From positions 1,213,770,577 through 1,213,834,576 of the forward strand of contig NC_056727.1 in assembly GCF_019279795.1 (NCBI RefSeq): DNA of 64,000 nucleotides. The letters run 5' to 3'. This document shows, one piece after another, positions 30,970-42,719 of the stretch. The stretch is from Protopterus annectens (Eukaryota > Chordata > Ceratodontiformes > Protopteridae). The stretch's first letter is position 1, and each line of letters begins with the position of its first letter. Below the pieces are notes generated by a model that was not told where the DNA came from, did no database searches, and saw nothing but the letters and a program-made list of their open reading frames with translations. A program made the translations under genes and the position numbers.

Positions 30970-32045
30970 CTCCACAAAAAGACCAGTCAACAGTGGAGTC
31001 CCCCAAAGTTCTGTGTTGGGTAAAAGCCAACATCAAAAGGCTCTGGCTGACTAAGACGTCAGATGAATGCAAGCTAGGAGCAGTCACTGAATCCCCAAAT
31101 GATTTAGCCATCCTGCAGAAAGGTTTATCCCACATAATTAACTGGTGCCACAATCATGGACTGACACTAAATGCTAAAAATGCATTCTTGTATAATTTGG
31201 GAAGTCATCTACCCCAGGGAACTACCACATTAACAATACATTCCTAAGAGTTAACCCAGTTGTTCGGGATTTGGAAACATACATACACAGTGACCTAACA
31301 TTTGACCAACTTGTGTCCACTGTTGTAAGAAAGTCCTTCTATATTGAACAGCTTATAAACAATGGGATTGTGTCTAGGGATGTCACTGTCCCCCAACTCA
31401 GCCCTCATTAGGCTAGTCATTGAATATAGTGACCCATATGGCGTGCATCTCTCCAGAGAGATGCAAATGGAATGCTCACACAGATGCCTTATTAAGAAGA
31501 TACAGGTCTTAAACAACATGTTCTAAATGGGCCGATTCAAAGCCCTGTTACATCACCCATTACTGATGGTTGTACTGCACATCAGCAAGTCAAATGGCAT
31601 CAGAGATACTCAGTCAAGGGATCTAAATCTCTTATGCATCATCAGTAGAATGGTTTGGAGGGATGGGTATATCTCTCAGAGGAAAATGCTACTATGGAAC
31701 AGACTCCCCATCCACATAAAACAAAGTTTATCAGTACCCATATTCAAGACCAAATTAGATCCATTGAAGGGAAACAGAACATTTACCTCAGGACTGCCCA
31801 CTGTACAACTAAGGTACAGAAAAAAGCTCTTAAATGCTTTATCCCATGCATGGGCTCCCTCAAATGATCTATGATATGATACCAATTATTCTTATTAGAG
31901 GCAATATATAACTGGCCTTGCCTAGTCCACAGTCGATAATCTATAACCAAATGGGATATGTTATTTCAAGGACAAAAAGGGAAATTGTCTAGGCCTGAAA
32001 TAGCCCACAAGGGCAGCTGGCACAGTACTTATCCTATGCACCTAT
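30970..32045 (+). mobile_element. CR1/L2-like LINE-D remnant
   Basis: A diverged third copy of the LINE. GVPQ-type sequence near 30995 is joined directly to LWLTKTSDECKLG, so the stretch between these RT motifs is deleted. ILQKGLSHIINWCHNHGLTLNAKN follows in the same frame. Later blocks match LINE-C at VVRKSFY-like and IEYSDPY-like positions. A 3' segment at 31970-32045 (TCTAGGCCTGAAATAGCCCA ... CCTATGCACCTAT) is a worn LINE tail. Older than LINE-A and LINE-C by divergence. Confidence 0.8.
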
Positions 32046-32337
32046 AAGAAAGGCACTTTGAAAGAAAAATACTTAGTACAAATATGCAAGTGTCAGTACA
32101 CTATTGGTGAATGTAAATAGTATAACAACTGAAATTATGAAAGCCACATTCTGAAATGCAATATTTTTATAAGAGGCAAGTTATTACATATGACATGAAG
32201 TTTCACGAAGGTAGGTGATAAATTACTGTACTCCATTTGGCAGTAAAAACTGTATCCATCCACATGCATGAGTCATAGCTGACCCTTATAGTGACCATGG
32301 GAACAACTACCACCATCCACAGACTTTATTAGGTTTA

Positions 32338-32400
32338 CAGGTGTTTACTAGGCTAATGGCCACTAGGGCTTTTTTAAGCCTAGCCATGTATCCAAAATAT
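32338..32400 (-). repeat. SINE or LINE tail remnant
   Basis: CTAGGCTAATGGCCACTAGG followed by TTTAAGCCTAGCCATGTATCC resembles the SINE body and tail at 24735-24780 in the same orientation. No tRNA-like head is clear. Confidence 0.5.
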
Positions 32401-32700
32401 CTGACAAGTTTGGATACCTTTGATAAATTTAAGCATGGGCCTGGGAGATTAACCATTTACAGGTTACTGTGCCCATTACAGACATAGGTGTCAAACCATG
32501 GATGAATTTCCAGTTTCCCATTCAAATGTCCAAGTTGCACTTGAATTGGGTTAGAGGGAGGTACTCTGCTTCTCATGGATGGAGAGCCTGTTCCATAGAC
32601 AGGGTAGTCTCTGGGGTACATACCTATCTTTCCAGCAGGTCCTATTTATATCACAGGCAGATTAAGTATGGAAGACAATTGCCAGGGCTTTCATCCACTT

Positions 32701-32738
32701 CACACACACAGAGACACACAGAGACACACACACACACC
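32701..32738. repeat. CA-rich microsatellite
   Basis: CACACA tracts interrupted by GAGA. The rest of 32046-33246 shows no gene. Confidence 0.8.
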
Positions 32739-33288
32739 AATTTAGAAGCTGTTAGTCTACCTACTGCATATCTTTGGAACATGACAGGCTTACTAAAAGT
32801 GCACACAGCTTAGTTTAATATAGTGGATTCAGGACTCAGAATTTATACCCAAATAGAAGGGCATAACAGGCAGAGTGCCAGAAAGGCAACTACTGGATAG
32901 CGTGTGGGTATTTAGGCATATTTAGGAAAATGATAAAAACAGAATAATGTACAGCTTTATACTATTTTCACTTTAAATGAAGTCAGACCATGGAAAACTA
33001 GAACAACATTAGTAGGTTCTACTGTATATAGTAATACAAAACACAGAAAATAATGTAACCAGCATTTGGAAAAGAAAGAACAAAGAACCAAAATTTTGGG
33101 AACAGATGACAAAAAGGAGATGTGGGTAATAAAATGGTATGTCGCTAGACAAATGTTTATGTTGCTTAACTCAGAGCAACTTGCAAATATAGGTCTAAGG
33201 TTAGCTGAAGGAAGATAAGCACAGACTGGATAGTAAGTCTGTAAAAAGTACAGTTTTGTACCTACCATAAATGTAGATGTTCGAGGAT

Positions 33289-33450
33289 CCACATTGCTGC
33301 AGTCCTAACTATTGGGTAGTCCGCTGTCCAGTCGGCCCGAATACCAAAGTATATGGCTGACGTCGGTCAGGGCGCATTAGACTGACGTCAGAACGTCAGG
33401 GTACTAATGCGCATGACCGACGTCATATCCTCAGTCTTTTCTTGCCCCAG
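33289..33450. repeat. D2 inverted terminal repeat, left, with internal hairpin
   Basis: Reverse complement of 38530-38690. It contains a near-perfect inverted repeat (33358-33380 with 33404-33425; a GG/T difference only) around a full TGACGTCA at 33383-33390, the CRE/ATF consensus. Confidence 0.9.
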
Positions 33451-33600
33451 ATGTCAGAAGACCCTGAAAAGATAAGGCCAAAAACCAAAAACTCCCAACA
33501 TATCTGCACCAAAATATATACAAAATATACAAAATTAGCAGAATATAACCTCACCTACACAACCACCCCTAAACACAGAGGGGAAGGAGGGAGGTAAATT

Positions 33601-33701
33601 GGACTGCAGCAATGTGGATCCTCGAACATCTACATTTATGGTAGGTACAAAACTGTACTATGTTCTTCATTCCACATTGCTGCAGTCCTAACTATTGGGT
33701 A
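33601..33701. repeat. D2 internal complementary region
   Basis: 33601-33659 is the reverse complement of 33247-33305, and 33660-33701 that of the right end to 38697. The halves meet at GTACT/ATGTTC, predicting a circle junction ACAT/AGTAC. Confidence 0.93.
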
Positions 33702-33741
33702 GAATCCCAAAGCAGAGGTAAGGGAGGCTGGCAAATCATAA

Positions 33742-34859
33742 GGAAGCAGGAGCTGATAACATGCCTTGCAAAATTGCTGTGGCAAAACCAGCCCTAGACT
33801 TAGAGTAGAGAGGAAGGTGGTAATGCTTAGAGAAAGTATGCACTGAACTCCAAGTAGCTGCCTCCAAAATATCCTTAGTTGCCACCCCCTTAAAAAGCTG
33901 TTGAAGTGGCAGTAGCCCTAGTGGAATGAGGCCTAATCCCAGCTGGAATCTCCTTGCCATGATGGGAATAACAAAATGCAATGCAAAACCCAATCCACCT
34001 AGAAATAGTTTGTTTTGACACAGGCTTGCCCTGAGAACTCAAAGCAAAAGAAACAAACAACTGCTGAGACTGCCTAAAATCCTTAGTCCTGCTCAAATAA
34101 TAACGCAATTGCCTGTGTACATCTAAAGTGTGCAAAATCTTTTCCCCTTTATTTTGGGGATCTGCATAAAAGTAGGCAAATGAATAGTTTGGTTTAAAGC
34201 CACACTAGAAACCACTTTAGGCATAAAGGAAGGATTAGTGCGTAATGATACCCTATCCTTATGAAAAATCAAAAAGGCTCAACCGCCATAAGGGCCTGTA
34301 ACTCAGAAACCCTTCTTGCAGAAGTAATGGCCAACAAAAAGCAGTCTTCCATGACAAGTATTTCAGTTCAGCAGTAGCCGCAGGCTCAAAAGGTTGTAGA
34401 GTAAGTTTCTCCAACACAAAATTGAGATCCCAAGCGTGGGGGTCTTATATTCTTTGCCCCTCTAAGAAATTGCTTGAACAAAGGATGTGAAAACAATGGT
34501 GGGTCACAATCATAGTGAGCTGAAATTGCTGCAGCATGAATCTTAATGGAAGAGAAAGACAAACCTTTGTCCAATAACTCAGTAAGATATTGAAGAGCCA
34601 CACTCAAATTAGGCTCTGAAATCTCCAAATTCTTTGCTGCAGTCCAAAATAAAAATCTCTTCCATTTTTCTGCGTACACTTTCCTTGTACTAGGTCTTCT
34701 GGCTTCCATAATCACATTTAAAACTTGTTGAGGAAGTTGAGACCTGCTGTCTTTCAAAACAGAATATGCCAGGCTGTTAGATGAAGAGAGTGAAGCTTGA
34801 CATTGAGCAGGCGACCGTCCTTCTGAGACAACAGATGTGGAATCAAGGGTAAAGGCCAT
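33742..34859 (-). pseudogene. D2 tyrosine recombinase
   Basis: Starts near 34859 in a frame different from RNase H. The core-binding segment reads VLNVIMEARRPSTRKVYAEK. The middle is broken by shifts near 34386 and 34240-34140. From 34135 the frame reads LDVHRQLRYYLSRTK, then SKQTISRWIGFC, then the HxxR box in RPHSTRATATSTAF. A further shift near 33900-33990 leads to GVATKDILEAATWSSVHTF and the catalytic HY (SKHYHLPLYSKSRAGFA). All catalytic residues seem present, spread over shifted frames. Confidence 0.88.
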
Positions 34860-36695
34860 GGAGGCTTCTTTACCAGACTCCTCAGTAATGGGTACCAGTG
34901 CTGCGAGGCCAATCTGGAGCTATTAAAATCATCCTTGGCTTGTCTTGTCTGACCTTTAGAAGCACCTTTGGAAGAAGAGGCAGAGGTGGAAAGCATACAC
35001 ATGAAGATTTTTCCAACTGAAAGAAAGAGCATCCACTTTCCAAGCTGTGTGATGAAACCTCTTTGTGCAAAACTTTGGCAGCTGGTGGTTTAGTGGAGAA
35101 GCGAACAGATCTATGTCTGGAGTTCCCCAGGACACTGTCAACTTTTGAAATACATGAAGATCCAGTTTCCACTCGTGGGGATCCATGATTTGTCTGCTTA
35201 ACACATCTGCTAAGGAGTTCTGTGCTCGGCAGAAACCTTGCCTGAAGAGTTAGTTGCAAGCTTAGCGCAGTCTCCCATAAAATCATTGCTTGCCTGCACA
35301 ATGGGTAAGAATGTGTTCCCCTTGTTTGTTGATGTACCACATGACAGTTGTGTTGTCTGTTAGAATCAACACCTGCCCTGGAAGAAGTAACTCTTTGAAA
35401 GCCATTAATGCAAACTGGACTGCTAACATCTCCTTCATGTTGATATGTAGATGCTGTAGTCTGGCAGGCCACTTGTCTTGTATCCACTTTCCATTTAGAT
35501 GAGCTCCCCAAGCAATGTCTGAGGCATCTGTCGTTAGAATTTGACTCGCCTCTGGTCGGGTCACAGAGAGTCCCTTGTTTAGGTGACATTCCTGAGCCCA
35601 CCACAAAAATTCCTTTTGAATGCAAGGTATTATTTGAATGACAGTGTCCAAATCCTGGCAGTGCTGTGTCCATACATTTTGAGATACCATTGTAGCTTCC
35701 TCATATGCAGTTTGGCATTGGGAAGCACCAGAATACAAGATGCCATGAACCCTAAGGCTTGAAGGACTATCCTTGCAGTCAGCCCGGACTGAAGAGATAG
35801 TTGATGGAAGTAACTGGAAAGATTCTTTTGTTTGTCCGGGGTTAAAAAGGCCATCTGGGCTGCTGTATTCAGTCTCACACCCAGAAAGCACATGTCTTGA
35901 GAGGGTACTAGACTGGACTTTATTTCGTTCACAGAATACCCTAGGCATCTTAGCACTGCTATGACATATTCCAAATGCTGTAGAAGGTCTTCCTTTTCTT
36001 GAGCCAGAATCAGGCAATCGTCCAAGTAAGGATAGATTTGAATTCCTTTTAGCCTGAAGTAAGCTATCACTGGAGCCAGAACCTTTGTGAATACTCTGGG
36101 CAGTAGATAAGCCAAAGGGCAATGCAGAGAACTGATAATGAGAATTTCCAGCTCGAAAACGCAGATACTTTCTGCAACTTAGTCTTATAGGCACATGAAG
36201 GTAAGCTTCCTTGAGATCTAAAGTTACCATCCAGTGATCCTTGCCCAGCAGAGGTAAAAGCTGTTGTAACGTCAACATTTTGAACTTTGGAATGTCCAGA
36301 TAAGTGTTGAGGATAGATAAATCCAAAATTGGTCTCCACGTGTTCCCCTTCTTCGGTACTAGGAACAGGCGAGAATAAAATCCTAGGCCCCTTTCTGGCA
36401 CAGGAACCGGCTGAATGGCCCCTACCTGGAGTAACTGAGAAATTTGCTTGTGAGCCTCTTGTCTTTGTAGAGGAGGAATGTCTGGCATGCCTTTGAAAGG
36501 AGGCAAGGTATGGAAATAAAACCTGTAACCGTGGTGAATGATATCCAGAACCCATTTGTCTTGGGTAATTAAATCCCAATTTTCTTTGAAAAGAGACAGT
36601 CTTCCTCCTAGAGGTGCCGCCAGGCGAGAAGGTACTGGCAGCTGAAAAGGCAGGTCATTGGGTCTGCTTACGAAAGGACTGACCCCTGCCCTCAC
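34754..36695 (-). pseudogene. D2 reverse transcriptase/RNase H
   Basis: A 470-codon frame (35283-36695) carries RT motifs WRPILDLSILNTYL, MVTLDLKEAYLHVPI and FSALPFGLSTA. A -2 shift then moves PRVFTKVLAP, GIQIYPYLDDCLI and the thumb into the 35630-36115 frame. The first frame is regained at QNVWTQHC/KEFLWWAQ, and RNase H follows (LTTDASDIAWGAH, NMKEMLAVQ, LTDNTTVMWYINKQG). After another shift the RH C-terminus runs DIDLFASPLNHQL and AWKVDALSFSWKN to 34754. The stretch between the two shifts happens to be open in the wrong frame, so the long ORF is partly a decoy. Confidence 0.9.
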
Positions 36696-38386
36696 CAGAA
36701 GTCTGAGCAGGTGAACTCCTGCCCTAGGCCTAAAACACCTTGAGCTCTGCCCCTACCACGTCTAGACCTACCCCTAGACTGGGAATCATAAGCAGGATAA
36801 GTCCATCCCTTAGCAGGCCAATTTCTACTAAACTTAGGAGGCTGCACCTGCAAAAAATCCTTAACAGTTTGCATAGACTTAGCCTTGTCCTCCATCTTCT
36901 TTAAAACTGCTTCCACAGGCGAACCAAACAACACATCAGACTGTAAAGGAGCATCCAAAATCCTTGTCTTAACATGCTCAGCTAAGTTCTGATCTCTCAA
37001 CCAGGCGTGCCTCGAAGAACAGAACCAGTGGCAGCCACCCTGGAGGAGGCCTGCACAGCATCAAAACCACATTGCAAGGAATGTTTACCCACTTGTTCAG
37101 ACACATGAACTAAATCCTGCAACTCTTTACACTCAATACCTTCCGCCAGAGCATCCACCTTAGATTTCAACTGTGAAAGAAGATAATTCTGATATTTTAA
37201 CATGTGAAACTGACAATTCAACGCCCTCATGGCTAAAGTGGAAGAAGTATACACTTTCTTTCCCCATCTATCCAAAGCCCTTGCCTCTTTATCAGGAGGG
37301 ACAGGATTTTTAACAACTGAGGCCTTCACACCTTTAGGCCCCTGAGAGACAGTTTCGGGTCTGCCCTAGGACTCTTAAAAGATACTTATGAGCTTCAGGC
37401 ACCCTATAATACCTATCCGGTTTAACTGGGGCAGGAGGCAAAGAATCAGGATTCAGGGAAGCCTCTGCAAAAACATCTTCCACCACATTCAAAACAGGAG
37501 GTATAGCTAAAGGCCTATGCTGGGGTAAAAACAAGAATTCCCTAAGCCTTTTCCTGGAATCAGAGAAATCTTGACCTTCCCATTTAAAATGCTCCCTCAT
37601 GGAATGCAGAGTGTCTGAAAATGAAAAATCCTCAGGAGGAGAAGCAGAAGGAGTAGAATCATCCACATCAGAATCAGAATAAGGAGGGTACTCCTGCAAG
37701 TCTTCAGCCGAAGACTCCGAAGCCTCCGAGCATTGCTCAAAACTCTCAAACTCAGGTTCCACCCTAGGCCTCTTATCAGGAGGGGGCATAGAAGCCCTAA
37801 TCATAGTAATCAAATCCTCTGCCATTTTAAGCATATGTTTCTTAGGCAAAGATCCTGAAGCACTAGGAGAAACCCCCACAGAAGCTAAACTTGGCCTGCC
37901 CCTCAAAGAAGCCTTGGAAACTGAAGGGGAGGCTCTAACCACCTTAGGAAGAGAGGGAAGAACAGCCACCTGAGAAGCCCCCTCAGCCTGGCCTACTTCC
38001 TGAGAGGATACATCCTGTAACAGTAAAGTCTCTCCCTGAGACTCCAAAGAAACACCTGGCAAAACCTCCGGCTCCACTGAGCCCTCTAAAGAACCGACGT
38101 CTGGGACTGTCGGTTCCTCCACTCTAGGCTTTGCTGTTTTGTCCTTGCGTTTTTTAGCCGAAGCCGGCGTCGGAACATCCGACGGCATTTTATAATTACA
38201 ACGCTTCCCAAACACTAACCTGGCACAGTCTAACCTTCTCTTAATAGTGCGTTTGTTAAATCTAGCACAAGAGCGGCATCCAACAACGTCGTGCTCAGGC
38301 CCTAAACAAGGTATACACAAAGTATGGTAATCCCTATGAGGTATCTGTTTCCCACAAGAAATACAGTTATTCACTTTTTCTGACAT
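36692..38386 (-). pseudogene. D2 gag-like ORF
   Basis: Starts at MSEKVNNC (38386); the upstream Met at 38443 is not shared by relatives. Zinc-type cluster: CISCGKQIPH, HTLCIPC, CRSCARFN. An acidic Ser-rich centre follows, then MREHFKWEGQDFSDSRKRL and PHRPLAIPPVL-like PQHRPLAIPPVL. The frame stays open to 37334, then moves to 36997-37329 (LNCQFHMLKYQNYLL) and 36692-37000 (VKDFLQVQPPKFSRNWPAK plus an RG-rich tail). Two shifts are the only visible lesions. Confidence 0.87.
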
Positions 38387-38697
38387 CCGGTTAAATACTG
38401 AGGCAAGAAAAACCAAAATATTCCCCAACGGGTACTTAGCCAACTTTGATTCGGTCTGAAACTCTGGCTTCAGAAACTTTCAGAACGCCAACCTGCACTC
38501 GCAAAATTGCTTCTGCATCGGACCATGCGGCAAAAAAGACTGAGGATATGACGTCGGTCATGCGCATTAGTACCCTGACGTTCTGACGTCAGTCTAATGC
38601 GCCCTGACCGACGTCAGCCATATACTTTGGTATTCGGGCCGACTGGACAGCGGACTACCCAATAGTTAAGACTGCAGCAATGTGGAATGAAGAACAT

Positions 38698-40714
38698 CCA
38701 CAAATAGTAGATTTTATAAGTGAGGCCAGATAAGACTTGTCAGACCCGAAAAGAGTAGGAAGAACAGCATGTAAAGCAATGCTAGATTTGAAAAGACAAC
38801 ACAGTATAACAACATTAAAAGCAGTGGGGAGTAGATGGTGAAACAGAAATTACAGCTAATCAGTGGAGGTAAAAATGTCATCCCTATACGTCCAACTAAA
38901 TAGAGACAATTTAGAATGTTTGCATGGACATATGCTGACAAACATTTCAAGAACTGAAAAATATGTTTCAACAGACAAGAAGCATATGTTGGAGATGTGA
39001 TGATTCATAATCTTCGGAGCATATATTTCAGGAATATATAGTTTTCTTCAGTACAAAAAAGAATTAAACAATATACTAACTCTTATATTTGGAAAATAAT
39101 TTAATGTCAGTACTGAGTTGTAATATATTTTTGTACCAAGTCAAAAGCATTAATATATTTAGTATTGTTATTGCTTAACCTATAACCAGAAAAAGGGAAA
39201 ATCAAAGTCAAACCATTAATAGGCGAGATTAAAAATGATTACAGAATTAAAAATATGGCACTGACAACTATAAGTAACCAGAAACAGAAGCAATAACACA
39301 AATGTGCTGTATGGGATTCTGCAATGGAAACTGAGCTCAAACAGGGCATTGACAGTGTGCAATGCACCTAAGCTGTAGATATATTTTAATAGTAGAAGTC
39401 ATGAAGCCACTGATATTACTATTAAAATTTTTAATTTAGTGGTAACATAACAATGTGGTTACTAGTTAATTCCTGATCTCAGATTATATTGTAAACTTGG
39501 AAGATTAAGTGTTTTGTTTACGAAGCAATGTTAAATAAATCTAGAAATTAATACTTAATGGATTAGTTGTTTGCAATATATGGATTTATGGGCTTAACAA
39601 TAGCAAATTAATCAAGGTTAAATGTAAGTACTGACTATCTAACATGAGGATATTTTATCAGTATTACTATAAATATAAAATTATAAAATGGTTGTACCAG
39701 CAATGAGTGCTAAAATAAGTGTACCATGCATGGGACTGCACATCATATAAACATGAACATGTATATAAAAATTTGTTCTATGTTTTTTAAGAACATGTGG
39801 CACAAAAAGTTATGAATATGAAATGTTTCTCAGCATAATGTACTGTTAATAGTATCCAAAAAGTGATAGAGAGAATTGGAAACTTGAGGATCAGTGAGAA
39901 GTCTGGGAAGAGAAACTCAAAACCAATAGAGCATGCTGTCTAAACTACATAGAGGTACTGCTCTAATGTAAAGTCTGCTCAAATGTTTGAAGCAATGAAT
40001 ATAAAAGAAAGCAAACTGGAGAGGTCTATTTGGAAAATGATTACTTATTGGGGTCATTATGAGTCAGTATACACACATCTGTGAATACAAGATAGACAAT
40101 ATTCAGATCCAGATTAACTGAAATAAAAGGATCACTATGATGGCCTACTTGACTTGACAGAATCCTGATATGGCAAAATGAATTAAAAATGTGTAGGTAA
40201 ACATGCAAAGACCCATTTTACAAGTATAAAGGACTAGTTTACTGGACTGCTTGCTTATCCAGAGTTCATCACAGTACAGAAGATTCTGGAGTAGTAAAAG
40301 CAGTGCATGCACCAAATAAATTCCCAGTAGCCTTGATCAGGAGAAATGAAAAGGTATTGTGGAGAATAGAGAACAAAAGGCACGATCAAAGAAGAATGAG
40401 CATAATGACTGGTTGAATAACATGGACAATGTTGTGAAACTTCATAACATTTGTATATGTATAAATACAAAAGATAATACAAGTAGTCCACAATGAGAGC
40501 ATGTTATCCAATAAAAAGTAGTTCCTGCTATGTCAGATGTAAAAATAAATTCTTTCTATACCTGATGCTAGGATTTTGTCAAATTTAATCTTATAAGGAA
40601 AATTCTGAAATCTATGCATTTATATAATCTGCAGGAAGACAAACATTTCTCAGACATCATTTTAGTATTTCAGACAGCAATTCCATGCGTATACAAATAG
40701 ATTTAAGGTGTTAA
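38698..40714. other. no recognised gene or repeat
   Basis: AT-rich, low complexity in places, with short frames only. It may include further worn gypsy sequence near its right end, but I cannot show it. Confidence 0.5.
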
Positions 40715-41299
40715 TCTTATTGATATTGTAATGATATAGGATATGATCAAAGATCAGTATCACAAAAAATGACTGAAAGAGTTAGTGAAAAGAGTGAGAA
40801 AGAACAATCTCAATCTAAACAAAAGTAATATCAAAGTTACAGAGCTCAGCTACAGTGCTCAAGTTCTGACTTCAGACAGCCTGAAACAAGATGGAGAGAG
40901 TCAATGAAGTGGTTCAAATGTCACCTGTAGGTTACACAAGTGCCTATGAAACTTTTACATACGATACCGACATGTTTGGAAAAAATTTTGAAAGGTACAG
41001 AAACACGCATGCCACCAAGGCAACTACTGGAAAGATGTGGAAAAGCACAGCAGTAAACAGCAGGAATACCATTCTGAATTGCTTAAACAGTTACTGACAA
41101 AGCATCCACATTGGAATATTTTGATGCAAATAAGCCAGTCACATTGCAAGTAAAAGCCATCCAGAATGGAATTAGTGCAGTAGCTGTGCATGAAGAAAAG
41201 CCAGCTATTTACAGGTCAAGGGGCCTTGAATGTCAGAAAGGAAAAGCTAAAAAAAACAGCTGCTAGTCAAGGTACACAGTTGGAAAAAATCATAAAAAG
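40715..41299 (+). pseudogene. Ty3/gypsy pol remnant, left part (RT end and RNase H)
   Basis: Conceptual translation gives the late RT/connection region (NNLNLNKS, KVTELSY, QVLTSDSLK, near 40795-40870) and then RNase H start LLTKHPHW and DANKPVTLQV-like sequence near 41090-41150, in several frames. The string breaks off at 41299, where E3 begins, and matching downstream gypsy sequence resumes at 53681. A family finer than Ty3/gypsy is not assignable. Confidence 0.7.
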
Positions 41300-41579
41300 A
41301 AGTTATGTTCTTACCATAACATTCCATGTGTGTTGTCCCTTCTCACCTGACTGGGCCATTTACAAAAGCTCAAGGTCTCCAAGTAGCTCACGGCTAACAC
41401 CCTATCGCATGACTCTCTAAGGGAATTCTCCAGATCTCATTTGCCGGTATACTAATATATACACATACATTTTTATAAATTTATAAGCCTAGAAGAGGGT
41501 AACAGAAAAAAATTAGACACCAAATAAATCCTCTGAGTCTTCCAGGAGTCAAAGGCTGGGGGAAGGAGGGTGGGATGTA

Positions 41580-41673
41580 AGAATGAAGGCGAAAGGGACA
41601 ACACACATGGAACATTATGGTAGAAACATGACTTCTTTATGTGATGCTGTCCTATCTCGCCTTCATTCTTCCA
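41580..41673. repeat. E3 internal complementary region
   Basis: The first part resembles the reverse complement of the left end (GGGACAACACACATGGAA, TTATGGTA, CATGACTT). The second part (GTCCTATCTCGCCTTCATTC) is the reverse complement of the right end near 53650. Confidence 0.85.
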
Positions 41674-41715
41674 CTGGTTGGGACAGCATCCCTAGGACCA
41701 TCTTTCTTGGGTGGC

Positions 41716-42640
41716 TCAACGGAGACCATTCTTCAGAACAGTAGATCCAAAGGAGGCCCTGTCCCTGGAGGCCAAATCAATTTTGTAATGAGTAATAAAG
41801 GTATGAGGTCTTGCCCATGTTACTGCAGCACAAATGGTATTGATTGGAAGTCTAGCCCAAAAGGCGGAAGAGGTAGATATACCTCTGGTCAAATGACCTC
41901 TGACTTTGCCATGAAGTAGTTTGTTCTGGGATTTGTAAGTGAATGTAATGCAATCTGACAACCATCTGGAAAGAGTGGTTTTAACAACTGGAGCACCTTT
42001 TTTGTGGTCTGAGAAGGAGACATAATAGGTCAGTCTTCCTAAAGTCCTCCATTCTGTGTAAACAGAAATGTAACTGCCTATGAACATCCAGTTGGTGTAA
42101 CATATACCCTGCCTTATTGCCATACTTAGGGAAAAAACTGGCAAGTCTATGGACTGGTTCAAGTTTGATTCTGAACATACATTTGGTAAAAAGGGTGGAA
42201 TTGTACTTAGTGAGACTCTGTCCTTGCAAAATAGCATATATGGCGGTTTGACAGACAGTGCTTGTAAACTCTGACACCCTCTTAGTTGAAGTTATAGCTA
42301 TAAAAGAAAATTGTCTTCCAGGTTAAGAACTTCAGATCACAGGATGATGCAGGTTCAAAGGGAAGAATCATCATACAGGATAATACAAAACTAAGGTCCT
42401 ATGGAGGTAGGGACAACCTTAGTAGGATCGTACCCCTCAAAAAGGCTTTGCAAAGTCTGCGGGACATACCATTTGGTTCTGTTGCCCCTAAATGAAAATT
42501 AGAGATCACTGCTAATTGAATTCGTATAGTAGCTCCTTCATGAAATAGTTTTGCTAAGAATTGCAGTATAGAAGGTAAAGGCGCAGAGAAAGGGTCAATA
42601 TGATTTTCCAAGGCCCAGGAGGAAAATCTTTTCTATTTGC
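41716..42640 (-). pseudogene. E3 tyrosine recombinase
   Basis: The C-terminal frame (41716-42237) keeps HLTRGISTSSAF at the HxxR box and HTFITHYKIDLASRDRASF with the catalytic Tyr. Upstream frames keep QLDVHRQLHF and, near 42500-42611, LQFLAKLFHEGATIRIQLAVISNF from the core-binding domain. Several shifts and a lost N-terminus make it inactive. Confidence 0.83.
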
Positions 42641-42719
42641 TGACATATAATTTTCTCGTAGAAGCTTTATGAGAAGAAATCAGGATATACTGCACTGAAG
42701 GTGAAAGGTCAGGTAGCCT

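Larger units (their letters stand above)
33247..38697 (-). mobile_element. complete DIRS-like element D2, best preserved
   Basis: Ends AGTACAG (33247) and GAACAT (38697) agree with the ICR junction. ITRs 33289-33450 and 38530-38690 pair closely. The coding order is gag, RT/RH, YR on the minus strand, and RH and YR overlap by about 105 bases in different frames, the classic DIRS layout. Only a few shifts separate it from full coding capacity, making it the youngest-looking DIRS copy in the window. Confidence 0.95.

Noticed and set aside
35283-36695. 470-codon D2 frame as an intact RT/RNase H protein
   Set aside because: The middle third is out of frame: YLDD and the thumb lie in another frame (35630-36115), so the uninterrupted frame is misleading.
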